In this document: positions 16,840-26,660 of the stretch, one piece after another
Numbering within the stretch: position 1 is the first letter of the stretch
How the letters are laid out: each line of letters starts with the position of its first letter
Assembly: GCF_000007345.1 (NCBI RefSeq)
Contig: NC_003552.1
Span: 2,666,001 to 2,730,000, forward strand
Source of the DNA: Methanosarcina acetivorans C2A
GTDB taxonomy: Archaea; Halobacteriota; Methanosarcinia; Methanosarcinales; Methanosarcinaceae
DNA length: 64,000 nt
Direction of reading: 5' to 3'
Position numbers and translations under genes: made by a program
Notes under the pieces: generated by a model
What the model saw: only the letters and a program-made list of their open reading frames with translations
Told to the model about the DNA's origin: nothing
The model's database searches: none

Positions 16840-17556
16840 TTGTACAATACTATTACTTTGCAAGGAAAGGTGATTAACATTAAAATTTATAACTATTATA
16901 TGGCTTTTTTAGGTTGGTTGCCAAAGTCTCTGGTACCTTTTGTTGTTTTAAGCGTAAACTGGTTAGTTCAAGGAATAATCGGCTTAGATAAAATTGAACG
17001 AAATTTTAAATTGTTTCTCGATATATTTTTAACATCTATTTTTTATTTTATTTTGATTCAATTTATATCTGTATCTCAAAATATTATTGTTGCTTTTATT
17101 ATTTCTCATACATTAAATTGGATTTTTAATACCAATGTTCACGCTGTACGATCTCACTATGGTGGAACGCGAATTGAAATAAATGATTTTGTTAAATATT
17201 TAAGGGTATTTTCCTTAAAAGTACAAAAACAAAAAGGTATCGAATGTGCAGCAGCATTTGGAAGTTTTTCACAAAAGAGATTCGACGAATTCTCTGATTT
17301 AGATATAACTGTTTATCAAAAACCAGGGCTAGTAAATTGTATCATGACATGTTTGTTTGTAATGTTTGAACGGTCAAAAGCTTTTTTAATGAATTTCCCT
17401 CTTGATATTTATATATTGAATGATATTACAAAACACAAATCGATAGATGAAGAACCAATAATACTTTATGATCCAAATCAAAAAATAAAGATGTTACATA
17501 ATAAAACAATTGATTTGGAGGGGGCAATCAAAAGTTTTTTAGATTCCGATAAGTAA
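16840..17556 (+). CDS. Membrane-tethered minimal nucleotidyltransferase
   Basis: The first half of this 238-residue protein has two or three membrane segments (about residues 24-48, 62-82 and 85-95). The second half carries the nucleotidyltransferase pattern AAAFGSFSQKRFDEFSDLDI, i.e. GSX8SDLD with the two metal-binding Asp residues, near residues 138-157. Such a domain moves a nucleotide onto a target. Its fusion to a membrane anchor in a glycan cluster is unusual, and the target is unknown. The TTG start lies close behind AGGAGAGG; GTG 16870 is an alternative. It follows the kinase-like gene by 150 bases. Confidence 0.7.
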   Translation: MYNTITLQGKVINIKIYNYYMAFLGWLPKSLVPFVVLSVNWLVQGIIGLDKIERNFKLFLDIFLTSIFYFILIQFISVSQNIIVAFIISHTLNWIFNTNVHAVRSHYGGTRIEINDFVKYLRVFSLKVQKQKGIECAAAFGSFSQKRFDEFSDLDITVYQKPGLVNCIMTCLFVMFERSKAFLMNFPLDIYILNDITKHKSIDEEPIILYDPNQKIKMLHNKTIDLEGAIKSFLDSDK

Positions 17557-17652
17557 AAACTAAAGTAGGAGTTGATTACTTCAGTTATTTTAATAGGCAA
17601 TAGTCACAGCATAATAAATTTCCCAAATATAACTTTTCAGACGGTATAACTT

Positions 17653-18837
17653 ATGAATTCTACCATTAAATTAAATAATATCTCTGTTGTCAGAGTTGTA
17701 TCTCAATTTTACCCTCTGATAGGGGGTTCAGCAACACATACTCAAGAACTATCTAAGAAAATCGATCCATATTTGAAAGATCAGACCATAATTGCACCTA
17801 ACTTAGGTGATCGTTGTGCAAATTTTGATAAAACGTTTGGAATAAGAATTATAAGAATAAGGTATTTTTCTTTTAAAACTATAAAAAAAATTCCTCTCCT
17901 TCCATTTGTTGATCTATTTTATGCGATTAGTATATATTCTACATTGAAAAAAGTGGAGAAACCAGATATTATCCATGCTCATGGAATTTCTAATGTTGCT
18001 TACTGTACAATTATTGGAAAAATATTCGGAATCCCTGTGGTAGGTATGCTTCACGGTTCCGGTGCTGCATATTCAAGGGCAGCTGACATATATGAAACAA
18101 TATTGGCAACATTATGTAAACCAAATTTATCTTTTGTATTAGATGATGGATCCGCAACTCTCTCAAAATTCAAAAAAATATGGGGGGATAAAGTTATACC
18201 TGTTTATCATGGAATTGACACCGAATATTTTAAACCTACTGAAAAAAATAATCAATTATTAAATAGATTAGGACTTGATATCTCTAATTTCATTATACTC
18301 TCAACAAGCTCCTTTCATCCTGTTAAAAATATTGATTTGGCCATTAAATCTTTTAAACTATTTTTGGATTCCACAGGATCAAATAATTCTTATCTATTGC
18401 TTGCCGGTCGTGGTCCTCTAAAAGATTCTTTGATAAATTTGACAAAAGAACTTCAAGTAGAAGATCAAGTAATATTCCTTGGCGAACTTTCAAAAAATGA
18501 AATTATAGAATATCTTTCAATCGCTGATGTTGTAATTGCTACCAGTCTTTATAGTAATATGAACCTCTCCGTACAGGAAGCGATGGCTTGTGAAAAGCCA
18601 GTTTTAGCATTTGATAGTGGTGCAACAAGTAATTTAGTAAAGCACTTGGAAAATGGTCTTTTAGCTAAATCTGGAGAACTTGAAGGTTTTGTGTTTCATC
18701 TCAATCTTTTGTACCGTGATTTGGAATTAAGAACGAAGATTGGAAAAAATGCAAGAAAAACTATATTAATGAAGAGAACATGGGAAGAAAGAATTAAAAG
18801 AGAATTGGATTTTTACAGCAAAATATTAATAAAGTAG
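17653..18837 (+). CDS. Family 4 glycosyltransferase
   Basis: The 394-residue GT-B protein starts near VRVVSQFYPLIGGSATHTQE, the glycine-rich acceptor loop. It has KPDIIHAHGISNVAYCTIIG and, in the donor domain, FIILSTSSFHPVKNIDLAIK and TSLYSNMNLSVQEAMACEKP, where the first Glu of the usual EX7E motif is replaced by Asn-Met-Asn. That change may alter activity or donor choice. It is very A/T-rich. It is followed by a gap of about 190 bases and the large membrane protein. Confidence 0.85.
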   Translation: MNSTIKLNNISVVRVVSQFYPLIGGSATHTQELSKKIDPYLKDQTIIAPNLGDRCANFDKTFGIRIIRIRYFSFKTIKKIPLLPFVDLFYAISIYSTLKKVEKPDIIHAHGISNVAYCTIIGKIFGIPVVGMLHGSGAAYSRAADIYETILATLCKPNLSFVLDDGSATLSKFKKIWGDKVIPVYHGIDTEYFKPTEKNNQLLNRLGLDISNFIILSTSSFHPVKNIDLAIKSFKLFLDSTGSNNSYLLLAGRGPLKDSLINLTKELQVEDQVIFLGELSKNEIIEYLSIADVVIATSLYSNMNLSVQEAMACEKPVLAFDSGATSNLVKHLENGLLAKSGELEGFVFHLNLLYRDLELRTKIGKNARKTILMKRTWEERIKRELDFYSKILIK

Positions 18838-19031
18838 TTTATACTACATATGTTGCGATTTTGGTGTAGCATAAATTGCCGACTAACGCAAGAAGATATA
18901 ACACCATCTGACTATAACAATTTAAAAATGATTTTAAAAATGTTTGTTAATAGTGTATTGCAATGAATATGACTGTTGGTGTTGTTTTGTTCCAGGAGTC
19001 ATAGTTATATTGCCGAACTGCTTTATTTTTC

Positions 19032-20840
19032 ATGGAATTATCCATATCGCGACTGATCAATATGAATCGCACAAGTCATTTAAATACAGTAGCAATATTA
19101 TGCTTTACCTCTATAACATTGTCTGTGTTATCTGCATTTTATAATCCCAGTAGAGGATATGAATTGTCGATCTATGATTCAACTCCTTTAATCGTGTGGG
19201 TTGGTTTGATATTCGGGGTAATGGGCGGACTATTTATTATTATCAATCAAGCTTATTCAGAACAATATAAACATAGTAATTTTTGGGTTATCGGATTTTT
19301 TATTCTTATATTATCAAGAATTATATTCCTTTATATACCATACATTAGGGGATATTATTCGTGGAGAGGAGATAATATCACTCAATTAGGGGCTATAAAA
19401 GATATATTATCAATAGGCCATATACCATCAGATAATGTCTATCCAATAACTCACATTCTAGTTACAGAAATTATATCTGTTTCAGGTCTCCCTATTGAGT
19501 TTGTAGTAAATCATAGCACTGCTTTTTTCTCTGCTTTTTATGTTGTTCTTATGTTTTTACTTTCTAGTGCAGTGTTTTCTACAAAAAAAGAAAGACTTTT
19601 CTCTGTTGCAGCTATAGGGTGTGTACTATTCGATGGATATAATATCTATCTAATGCCTAATGGATGGTCATTACTTTATTTGCCGATATTTCTCTATTTT
19701 TATTTCAAGTATTTATCAGGGGAATGTTCATTCCAATTTAACTTACTATTCGTCATTATATTAGTACTATATCCTTTTTTCCATCCAGTTTCGTCAGTGG
19801 TAATCATTGTTACGTTAGTTGTAATCGGGATAACTAATTATTTAATAAAACTTTTTGAAACTAAAAAAATAACCTTCAAATCTATTTTTTATCATATTCC
19901 GCTAAATACTTTATTGGTCGAACTTGTAATTCTTGTCCCTTGGATATTATCATTCCAAAAATTTAATCTAAATATAAGGACTTTTTATCATTCAATAGCA
20001 AAGGGTACAGGCCCTAGTGCAATAACTCAAATGGGAAACACACTGGATAAAATAAACGTTAATGGATTTGAGTTTCTCAAACTTCTATTTAAAACTATGG
20101 GCGATGAACTTATATTTTTGATACTTGCTTTTATTAGCTTTATTCTATTATTGAGAAATCATAACGAACGAAAAAATAATGAAAAAGTGGTACTAGTTTT
20201 GGCTTTGATGTTTTCTATAGGATTAATTTACTTATCATATCTATTTAATATTATTCCCGGTCTTAGACTCATCGGCTCTGATAGATTAGTGTCGTATTTG
20301 GTTCTTTTTTCCCCAATCCCAGTTGGATTTACTCTTAATCATCTTTTTAATATGAAAATTAATATCGCTTCTGTTATTTGCCTTATTATTATATTGATGG
20401 CATCGATTATCAGCATATTTAGTTTATACCCTTCTCCTTATGTTATAATGCCTAATAACGAAATTACAAAAATGGATATGTCTGGAGCAGAATGGCTTAT
20501 ATCTTACTATAATCCAAGTATTGGCACTACACAAATAATGAGTCCAGTTTATCGATTTGCGAATGGTATTTTAGGAATCGTCAATAGCACTCAATTTAAA
20601 CATCGTGAACCACAGGTTCCGGATCATTTTAATTATACTCATTCTATATATTTGGGTGAATCGTTTGCCACAGATAAGTATTTCATGGTTACAATGTTTG
20701 ATCGAGTTGTTTATGTCTCGGTATGGAAAGTTGTTGACAGATTCAATGACGAAGATTTTGAGAAACTAAACACTGATTTATCAGTTGATAAAATTTATTC
20801 GAATAGAGAAACAAATATTTATTATATTCACAATGTCTAA
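19032..20840 (+). CDS. Multi-spanning membrane protein, GT-C-like
   Basis: The 602-residue protein has about 12 hydrophobic spans up to residue 490 and then a soluble tail of about 110 residues. An Asp in the first large outer loop (YSWRGDNITQLGAIKDIL, near residue 110) is placed like the catalytic Asp of GT-C polyprenyl-phosphate-dependent transferases. No WWDXG motif of the AglB/Stt3 oligosaccharyltransferases is present. It may transfer a sugar from the lipid carrier made by the first gene of the cluster, or polymerise units; this is inferred. The start is uncertain: ATG 19032 or ATG 19062, neither with a clear ribosome site. Confidence 0.7.
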   Translation: MELSISRLINMNRTSHLNTVAILCFTSITLSVLSAFYNPSRGYELSIYDSTPLIVWVGLIFGVMGGLFIIINQAYSEQYKHSNFWVIGFFILILSRIIFLYIPYIRGYYSWRGDNITQLGAIKDILSIGHIPSDNVYPITHILVTEIISVSGLPIEFVVNHSTAFFSAFYVVLMFLLSSAVFSTKKERLFSVAAIGCVLFDGYNIYLMPNGWSLLYLPIFLYFYFKYLSGECSFQFNLLFVIILVLYPFFHPVSSVVIIVTLVVIGITNYLIKLFETKKITFKSIFYHIPLNTLLVELVILVPWILSFQKFNLNIRTFYHSIAKGTGPSAITQMGNTLDKINVNGFEFLKLLFKTMGDELIFLILAFISFILLLRNHNERKNNEKVVLVLALMFSIGLIYLSYLFNIIPGLRLIGSDRLVSYLVLFSPIPVGFTLNHLFNMKINIASVICLIIILMASIISIFSLYPSPYVIMPNNEITKMDMSGAEWLISYYNPSIGTTQIMSPVYRFANGILGIVNSTQFKHREPQVPDHFNYTHSIYLGESFATDKYFMVTMFDRVVYVSVWKVVDRFNDEDFEKLNTDLSVDKIYSNRETNIYYIHNV

Positions 20841-21116
20841 GAATACCCGCAAATTTATTTCATTCGAATACCCCTCTAGCTTGTTGCAGGGTTGGAAAAC
20901 TTCTCCGGTAACCGTTAATGATGAAATGATTTATCAATTCCATTTTCTGGTTGGCGACTTCTGCTCAAACTAATGTTTTTAGGGTTATTGTTTCCTTTAA
21001 CGGAATTTGGAGCGGTGGAGCAAATATACCCTGTTGCTTATGGCGGGTGAGCCAGTGAAACTTTGATTGGGTTGACAGTTTATTATAAATTTTCACCATC
21101 AATTTGTTAAAACGAT
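20841..21116 (+). other. Gene-free gap with a possible gene remnant
   Basis: Two frames read sensibly in succession: SFEYPSSLLQGWKTSPVTVN with DEMIYQFHF, then, after a shift near 20955, NVFRVIVSFNGIWSGGANIP. This could be the remnant of a beta-rich extracellular domain, but I cannot assign a family and it may be chance. There is no good ribosome site before the flippase start. Confidence 0.25.
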
Positions 21117-22571
21117 GTGATGTTCTTGTCTGAAATTAAAAAATTTGTATCTGATGTTGGTATTACTTTTGTATCTTCTGCTTTATGTATGTTTTTAGGC
21201 TTTCCTATTACTGTGCTTTTGGGTAGATATCTTGGGGCTAGTGATCTAGGTCTTTATCGAATGGTGAACACAATTTTCGGGACACTCATGCTTTTTGCCA
21301 CAATTGGAATTCCTGCATCTGTTATAAAATATGTGGCTGAATTCCGTGACAATGAAGAAAAACTCCGGGAAATTATTTCGGCAAGTTTGATCACATCTAT
21401 TTTGTTAGGGCTTTTCTCATTTAGTTTTATTTACATTAATGCAGGTATATTCGCGGATTTATTTAATATGCCTGAACTTACAGGCCTGCTGAAGATTCTT
21501 GCGTTTGCATTTCCATTCTCTATTATTAGCAACACACTTCTTGGACTTCTCAATGGCTTGAGGGAGATGACTAAAAACGCATGTGTTTCCATAATTCAGA
21601 GTGCATCTTTACTTATTTTTACGTTTCTTTTAGTTTTTAAGTGTGGTGTAAATGGTGCAGTTATTGGAATCGTACTTTCATCTGTTCTGACAACAATACT
21701 TTTGGTTTTTATTCAACAGATTTCGAAGTTAACGTTTTCCAATATTTATGGAACAATTGTTCAGATTATTGATTTTGGCTCCAAAACAGTGCTCTCAAAC
21801 GCAATAAATCTTATTAATTATCAGGCAGATACCTTAATGATCGGATACTTTATGACCAAAATGGATGTTGGAGTTTATAGTGTTGCAATTATGTTTGCAA
21901 AACTTATCTGGATTCTTCCAGATTCGCTTCAAAGAATTACTTTTCCCCTAATCTCTGAGTATCATGCAAAAAAAATGAGCGACTCAATAAAACAGGTTGT
22001 AGAAAAGTGCATGAAATATAGTTGTCTTTTTTTGATATTTATCAGTACTTTTTTTATTTTTTGGGGAGAGGAGGTCATAGACTTGATTTTTGGAAATGAA
22101 TTTGAAGGCTCATACTTCCCTTTAATTATTCTGCTTATTGGAACTCTTTTTTATGGAATAACTAAATCAGTGGGCTCTATTTTTGCAAGCATAGGAAAAG
22201 TTAGTCTTGTCTACAAAATTCCCCTCGTTTCAGCCGTTTTAAATATTATATTAAATTCTATGTTAATACCTTTATATGGAATAAACGGAGCTGCGTTAGC
22301 AACAACCATCTCCTTACTTGTTTCAGTAACTCTAATGATACATTTTATGGAAAAATTAATAGACATCAAAATAGATTACTTTTGGTATCTTAAAGTCTTA
22401 TTCCTAAGCGGAATTATAGTTTGTTTATATTTAATTTTGAAAAACTTAATTAATGATATGTTATTAGAATCAGTTTTAATGATTTTAGAACTAATATTAT
22501 TTATTGTGTTATTCATAGATGCTAGGGATAAAAATAAAATATTTCAGTTATTTTGTGTACAAGTCAATTAA
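21117..22571 (+). CDS. Polysaccharide flippase, Wzx/MATE-like (MVF superfamily)
   Basis: The 484-residue integral membrane protein has about 14 spans in the arrangement of Wzx/RfbX O-unit flippases. It shows the family opening (FVSSALCMFLGFPITVLLGR then YLGASDLGLYRM) and the central segment FGSKTVLSNAINLINYQADT followed by LMIGYFM. It should flip the lipid-linked glycan across the cytoplasmic membrane. GTG 21117 directly precedes ATG 21120; both lack a clear ribosome site. Its last 24 bases overlap the 3' end of the convergent glycosyltransferase. It is the last plus-strand gene of the cluster. Confidence 0.9.
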   Translation: MMFLSEIKKFVSDVGITFVSSALCMFLGFPITVLLGRYLGASDLGLYRMVNTIFGTLMLFATIGIPASVIKYVAEFRDNEEKLREIISASLITSILLGLFSFSFIYINAGIFADLFNMPELTGLLKILAFAFPFSIISNTLLGLLNGLREMTKNACVSIIQSASLLIFTFLLVFKCGVNGAVIGIVLSSVLTTILLVFIQQISKLTFSNIYGTIVQIIDFGSKTVLSNAINLINYQADTLMIGYFMTKMDVGVYSVAIMFAKLIWILPDSLQRITFPLISEYHAKKMSDSIKQVVEKCMKYSCLFLIFISTFFIFWGEEVIDLIFGNEFEGSYFPLIILLIGTLFYGITKSVGSIFASIGKVSLVYKIPLVSAVLNIILNSMLIPLYGINGAALATTISLLVSVTLMIHFMEKLIDIKIDYFWYLKVLFLSGIIVCLYLILKNLINDMLLESVLMILELILFIVLFIDARDKNKIFQLFCVQVN

Positions 22572-23465
22572 TTTTTTTGTAATCATTCTGGAATCATGAG
22601 TTTTTTCAACATATTTTCTTCCTTGAATTCCAAGTTTAATCCTCAGTTCTGGACTCTCAATGAGTTTAATTAGGTTTGTGTATACTGATTCAGGGGTTGT
22701 ATTTAAGATGGGCAAGTCTTGAAAACTCACTAACAAATCAGGTTTGATATAACATAAAACCGGTTTACCAATACACATCGCCTCTATTGAGAATACTCCA
22801 TACCATCCAAGAATAAGTTGATCTACAATAATATCAGATAGCTCTATTTGTTTTAAGACTTCATCATGAGATATATTTTCGAGCAGAATGAAATCAATAT
22901 CGTATCCATCTTGTTCTAACTTATTAATTGCCTGTATTACGTATTCAGTACCTTTTACGCTTTGATTGCTGGGCGCATGAAGAATCCTCAACTTATGTGC
23001 CTGCAAGTGTGATTTTACAAAAAGGTATCTTTGTGTATCAATCGGATTTGGTAACCATATTGCATGGGGTGACCATTCTAGAAGATCCGGGGTAGATACT
23101 ATTATTTTATCTGCACATTTTGAATACATATATTCTTCTTTTTTATACCTTAGTTCGGATCCATGATGATGAATAATTAATCTCTTCTCTAATAATTTCC
23201 ATATTATGGAATCAACACCCTTAGGTAGAATTGTTCCACCATGGAAATGATATATATCATATTTATAAAAAATCTTTAAAAAAATTATAAATCTCTCAAT
23301 ATAATTATACGGGAATTTAGAGTTAACAGGATAACAATGTTCGTTGCTATAATTAAATGGATGATTTTGAAACGAGATCACTTCACTTTTATATCCTAGC
23401 TTTCTTTGTTCTTTAGCTAATTCTTGTGGAATTCCTGCAACGTTTCCGATGTGTAATATTCTCAT
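22548..23465 (-). CDS. Family 4-like glycosyltransferase
   Basis: This is a GT-B protein of about 305 residues starting MRILHIGNVAGIPQELAKEQ. It has YHFHGGTILP in the acceptor domain and a donor domain with RILHAPSNQSVKGTEYVIQA and DQLILGWYGVFSIEAMCIGK. The EX7E site is only partly kept, as WYGVFSIE. I chose ATG 23465, preceded by AGAGGG, over an ATG 45 bases upstream. It runs opposite to the plus-strand cluster and overlaps the flippase 3' end by 24 bases. Confidence 0.8.
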   Translation of the reverse strand: MRILHIGNVAGIPQELAKEQRKLGYKSEVISFQNHPFNYSNEHCYPVNSKFPYNYIERFIIFLKIFYKYDIYHFHGGTILPKGVDSIIWKLLEKRLIIHHHGSELRYKKEEYMYSKCADKIIVSTPDLLEWSPHAIWLPNPIDTQRYLFVKSHLQAHKLRILHAPSNQSVKGTEYVIQAINKLEQDGYDIDFILLENISHDEVLKQIELSDIIVDQLILGWYGVFSIEAMCIGKPVLCYIKPDLLVSFQDLPILNTTPESVYTNLIKLIESPELRIKLGIQGRKYVEKTHDSRMITKKLIDLYTK

Positions 23466-23649
23466 TATAGCCCTCTGAATTTCAATACACTTGGGTTCTT
23501 TTAGAGGCATTTTTATTGTTTTCTGGATTTTTTATTGGTTGTAGCCATTTGCCGTTGGATTCAGGATGAATTATGGAGATCCAGAAGACATTAAAAAATC
23601 TCTTATTTTATGTTTCAAACATGCTTTAATATTATATCTTAAGTTTTGT

Positions 23650-24681
23650 TTATTCAAAAAGTATATTCAATCTTATTTTTTTACAAATCTCGTATGCATA
23701 AATGGATAATATTATTGACAATATTGTTATTACATATGGAACGATACTAAAATCTAGGTTGGCCACATAAACGACTGATCTTTGTAAGGCTGGAACTATT
23801 ATTGGCACATGGAATAGGTATATTTGAAATGAATATTTGCCGCAAAATTGTAAAATATTATTAATATATTCAAATTTCATTAAAATTGACGATGTCAACA
23901 TCATTAAACATGGAAAAGTTAGTCCATATACACATGTTGTGAGCTGGTATGATGTTTGGCTATGATTGATTATTTGTATCAGAGCAATAACAAACAAAAT
24001 TGAAAAAGCAATAAATATTTTTTTAGTATTCTCATTATCTTTATAATATGCCAAAAACATCCCAAAAATAAATACTGGTAAATATAACATTGTACGATCA
24101 TCAATGAGGAAAATGCTGGTTTTGTAATATCCGGCGCTAATTATATTATATAATAACATTAAAAGAGAAAAAATAAATAAAGTTTGAATATTAAAAAAAT
24201 ATAATATAATAATACAAATCACGGTTATTATTAGTAAAGAAAATAAATACCATAAATGCATTGCAATAAAATTCGTTCCTACTAATAAATTTTCTAGGCC
24301 CTGGATGTTTAAGGAATTCCAAAAATTGGTAATGCCACCAAAATCAGCTTTAAAATAATGTGTTGCTATATATATTGCAATATATTCTGGTATAAATATT
24401 AACAGAGAATATCCGATGTATGGTTTATACAACCTAATGAACCTCTTAGCAAAATACTTTTTTAAAAATTGTTTATCTTCCAATTCATTGATGTGATTTA
24501 ATACAAATTTGTATCCTGAAATAAATGTAAATAAGACTAATCCTAGGACCTGAATTTCAATAGTTGATTTCCAGAAAATGGCATCAGGTGTATTGAATGT
24601 CTGTATTGAATGATAAAATACAATAAGAATTATTGCGATTCCATCAAGTAGAGTTAGCCTATTTAATTTTAGATATGACAT
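23650..24681 (-). CDS. Acyltransferase 3 family membrane protein
   Basis: The protein is about 343 residues with roughly 10 membrane spans. It starts MSYLKLNRLTLLDGIAIILI then VFYHSIQTF, where the His of the LDG...H pattern matches the acyltransferase-3 (OafA/NodX) signature. Family members move acetyl groups from acetyl-CoA onto cell-surface sugars. It probably modifies the glycan made by this cluster. ATG 24681 follows AGAGGC and was preferred to an upstream start that adds 16 poorly conserved residues. The neighbour at 26661 is a different type of membrane acyltransferase. Confidence 0.8.
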   Translation of the reverse strand: MSYLKLNRLTLLDGIAIILIVFYHSIQTFNTPDAIFWKSTIEIQVLGLVLFTFISGYKFVLNHINELEDKQFLKKYFAKRFIRLYKPYIGYSLLIFIPEYIAIYIATHYFKADFGGITNFWNSLNIQGLENLLVGTNFIAMHLWYLFSLLIITVICIIILYFFNIQTLFIFSLLMLLYNIISAGYYKTSIFLIDDRTMLYLPVFIFGMFLAYYKDNENTKKIFIAFSILFVIALIQIINHSQTSYQLTTCVYGLTFPCLMMLTSSILMKFEYINNILQFCGKYSFQIYLFHVPIIVPALQRSVVYVANLDFSIVPYVITILSIILSIYAYEICKKIRLNILFE

Positions 24682-24960
24682 AATGCCTCTATTCAAAACG
24701 AGCGATTTTTGTATTTTGATGAATATCAAGTTTTTCAGAAAAAATTTCTTCAGTTATATAGTACTCAAATTTTCGGTAAGAGATTTTCGTTTTAATGATC
24801 TCAGGCTTTGTGCTGAGAGTAACTGCAATCTTCATATTTTTACTGCTTCCTTGCCGGAAAAAAATTCTCTAATAGACCTCTTAATCTATGTTCTGTCCTT
24901 AGAATGTCTTACTCTTCCATAGAATTGATAGAATAGCTGGCATTTTTATGATTTTTGGCA

Positions 24961-25686
24961 TTATATCCCAAAAGTTTTTTTTTCTCTATTTTGCTTTACA
25001 AGCATTCCTGCTCTTAATAAACTCTCAAATGTTCCCGCATCACTCCAGAACCCATCCAGAATCCCGTACTCCATCATCCCTTTATTTATGTAATAATTAT
25101 TTACATCTGTAATCTCAAGCTCTCCTCTTCCAGAAGGCTTGAGTGTTTTAATTGCGTTAAAAACATCGGAATCATAAATATAGAGCCCTGTAACTGCAAA
25201 ATCAGATTTTGGATTCTTTGGCTTTTCCTCGATCCCTATCACTTTCTTACCTTTTAGTTCTGCCACTCCAAACCTGTGAGCATCAGTAACTTCTTTTAAA
25301 AAGATTTTGGCACCACTATTGAAGTTTGCGACATCCTCTTTGATGTTGTCCTGGAAGATGTTATCCCCGAGAATAACAGTTACACTGTCTCCGTCAACAA
25401 AATCTTCAGCTAAACTAAGTGCTTGAGCAATGCCTCCGGCTTTTTCCTGAATTTCATAGGTAAAATGGACTCCAAAATCGACCCCCGAACCTAAAAGTTC
25501 AAGAAAATGCCCTGCATGCCCTCTACCGGATACGATCATGATATCTTTTATTCCGGCGTTTATCAGGGTCTCCATCGGGTAGTAAATCATCGGTTTGTCA
25601 TAAATCGGCAATAGGTGTTTGTTAGTAACTTTGGTTAGAGGGTACAGTCTGCTGCCTGTGCCGCCTGCAAGTATAACTCCTTTCAT
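24961..25686 (-). CDS. rmlA: Glucose-1-phosphate thymidylyltransferase
   Basis: The 241-residue protein starts MKGVILAGGTGSRLYPLTKV, with the nucleotide loop GGTGSRLXPXT. It has KPMIYYPMETLINAGIKDIM, VILGDNIFQDNI with the metal Asp, and GIEEKPKNPKSDFAVTGLY at the sugar site. It makes dTDP-glucose from dTTP and glucose-1-phosphate, the first step to dTDP-L-rhamnose. It is the short form, lacking the last 50 or so residues of bacterial RmlA that form an allosteric site. Its ATG overlaps the ancestral TGA of rmlD (ATGA), so the two were translationally coupled. Confidence 0.9.
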   Translation of the reverse strand: MKGVILAGGTGSRLYPLTKVTNKHLLPIYDKPMIYYPMETLINAGIKDIMIVSGRGHAGHFLELLGSGVDFGVHFTYEIQEKAGGIAQALSLAEDFVDGDSVTVILGDNIFQDNIKEDVANFNSGAKIFLKEVTDAHRFGVAELKGKKVIGIEEKPKNPKSDFAVTGLYIYDSDVFNAIKTLKPSGRGELEITDVNNYYINKGMMEYGILDGFWSDAGTFESLLRAGMLVKQNREKKTFGI

Positions 25687-25753
25687 ATATTTCTCTCCTG
25701 TATATAATCCTTAAGTGCTTCTTTCCAGTGTCTCATGGGTTCGGTTTTAGTAT

Positions 25754-26488
25754 TCACAAGAACTGAATATATTTCGGCCTTTTTGCTTTTCTTGGGAATT
25801 CTTCACTGGTACAGGGAATTACATTATCGATAATAGAAGAAGCAAATTCGTACCAGGTACAGATTCCATCATTTGTAATATGATATATTCCGGGGTCGAG
25901 TTCAATTATTTCTTTTACTTTGTTGGCAAGATCCATTGTATAAGTGGGTTTGCCGAACTGGTCGTTGACAACCTTAACGGTATCCGTTTCCCCGGATAAC
26001 TTTAGCATGGTTTCAACGAAATTTTTCCCATGGATTCCAAAAAGCCAGGAAATCCTTATAATCCTGTAGTCATTCATATTCTCAATGATTTTCTTTTCAC
26101 CGAGCAGTTTTGAGTGCCCGTATACATTAATTGGGTTTGGGATATCCGTCTCCACATACTCTTTTTTGGAGCCGTCGAAAACATAATCGGTACTGAAATG
26201 AACAAGTGGCGCACCTGCTCTGGCGCAGGCTTCTGCAATGTATCTTGGTCCGTATCCATTTACCTGAAATGCAAGTTCCTTGTTGTCTTCACAGCCGTCC
26301 ACATTGGTATAGGCTGCTGCATTTATCACAACATCAGGTTTTATTTTTAGAATGGATTCAATAACCTGCTCTCTGTCTGTAATGTCGAGGTCATAGTGTA
26401 TCAGTTTAACAGCATCAGGAAAGACTTTGCACAGGTCTGAACCAAGCATCCCGCTGGCGCCGATAATCAGCGTTTTAATGGTCCTCAC
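25754..26488 (-). CDS. rmlD: dTDP-4-dehydrorhamnose reductase, C-terminus frameshifted
   Basis: The 244-residue frame has the SDR Rossmann loop LIIGASGMLGSDLCKVF, the segment VINAAAYTNVDGCEDNKELA and the catalytic YGHSKLLGEKKI (YXXXK). It reduces the last intermediate to dTDP-L-rhamnose. The frame ends early (KRPKYIQFL). Removing two bases in the AAATATATTCAG run near 25768 restores SVLVNTKTEPMRHWKEALKD and YIQERNI, the usual RmlD ending, with a TGA at 25683-25685 that overlaps the rmlA ATG. It is therefore either a real frameshift or a sequence error. The start is GTG, or possibly ATT 26479 behind GGTGAGG. Confidence 0.85.
   Translation of the reverse strand: MRTIKTLIIGASGMLGSDLCKVFPDAVKLIHYDLDITDREQVIESILKIKPDVVINAAAYTNVDGCEDNKELAFQVNGYGPRYIAEACARAGAPLVHFSTDYVFDGSKKEYVETDIPNPINVYGHSKLLGEKKIIENMNDYRIIRISWLFGIHGKNFVETMLKLSGETDTVKVVNDQFGKPTYTMDLANKVKEIIELDPGIYHITNDGICTWYEFASSIIDNVIPCTSEEFPRKAKRPKYIQFL
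26462..26481. repeat. 20-bp direct repeat, rmlD-start copy
   Basis: GATAATCAGCGTTTTAATGG covers the 5' end of rmlD. It is repeated with one mismatch at 27835-27854, across the 3' end of rmlB. The two copies bracket the acyltransferase gene and suggest that rmlB and rmlD were once contiguous. Confidence 0.75.
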
Positions 26489-26660
26489 CCCTGTCTATTT
26501 CCATCCCTATGTTCCTGATGTATTCTGTGAATTTCTGATTCAAATTAATAGAATCATGTTTAGGTTTCATATTATTATGTGAACGTTGAGAGTTAATGGA
26601 AAGAATATGGATCCCTCTTATTATTTTTGATGTTCAGTCTTGTTGATAAGGCCAATATTC

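Noticed and set aside
18944-19144. A 66-codon frame before the GT-C-like gene
   Set aside because: It overlaps the start of the membrane protein in another frame and has no independent support.
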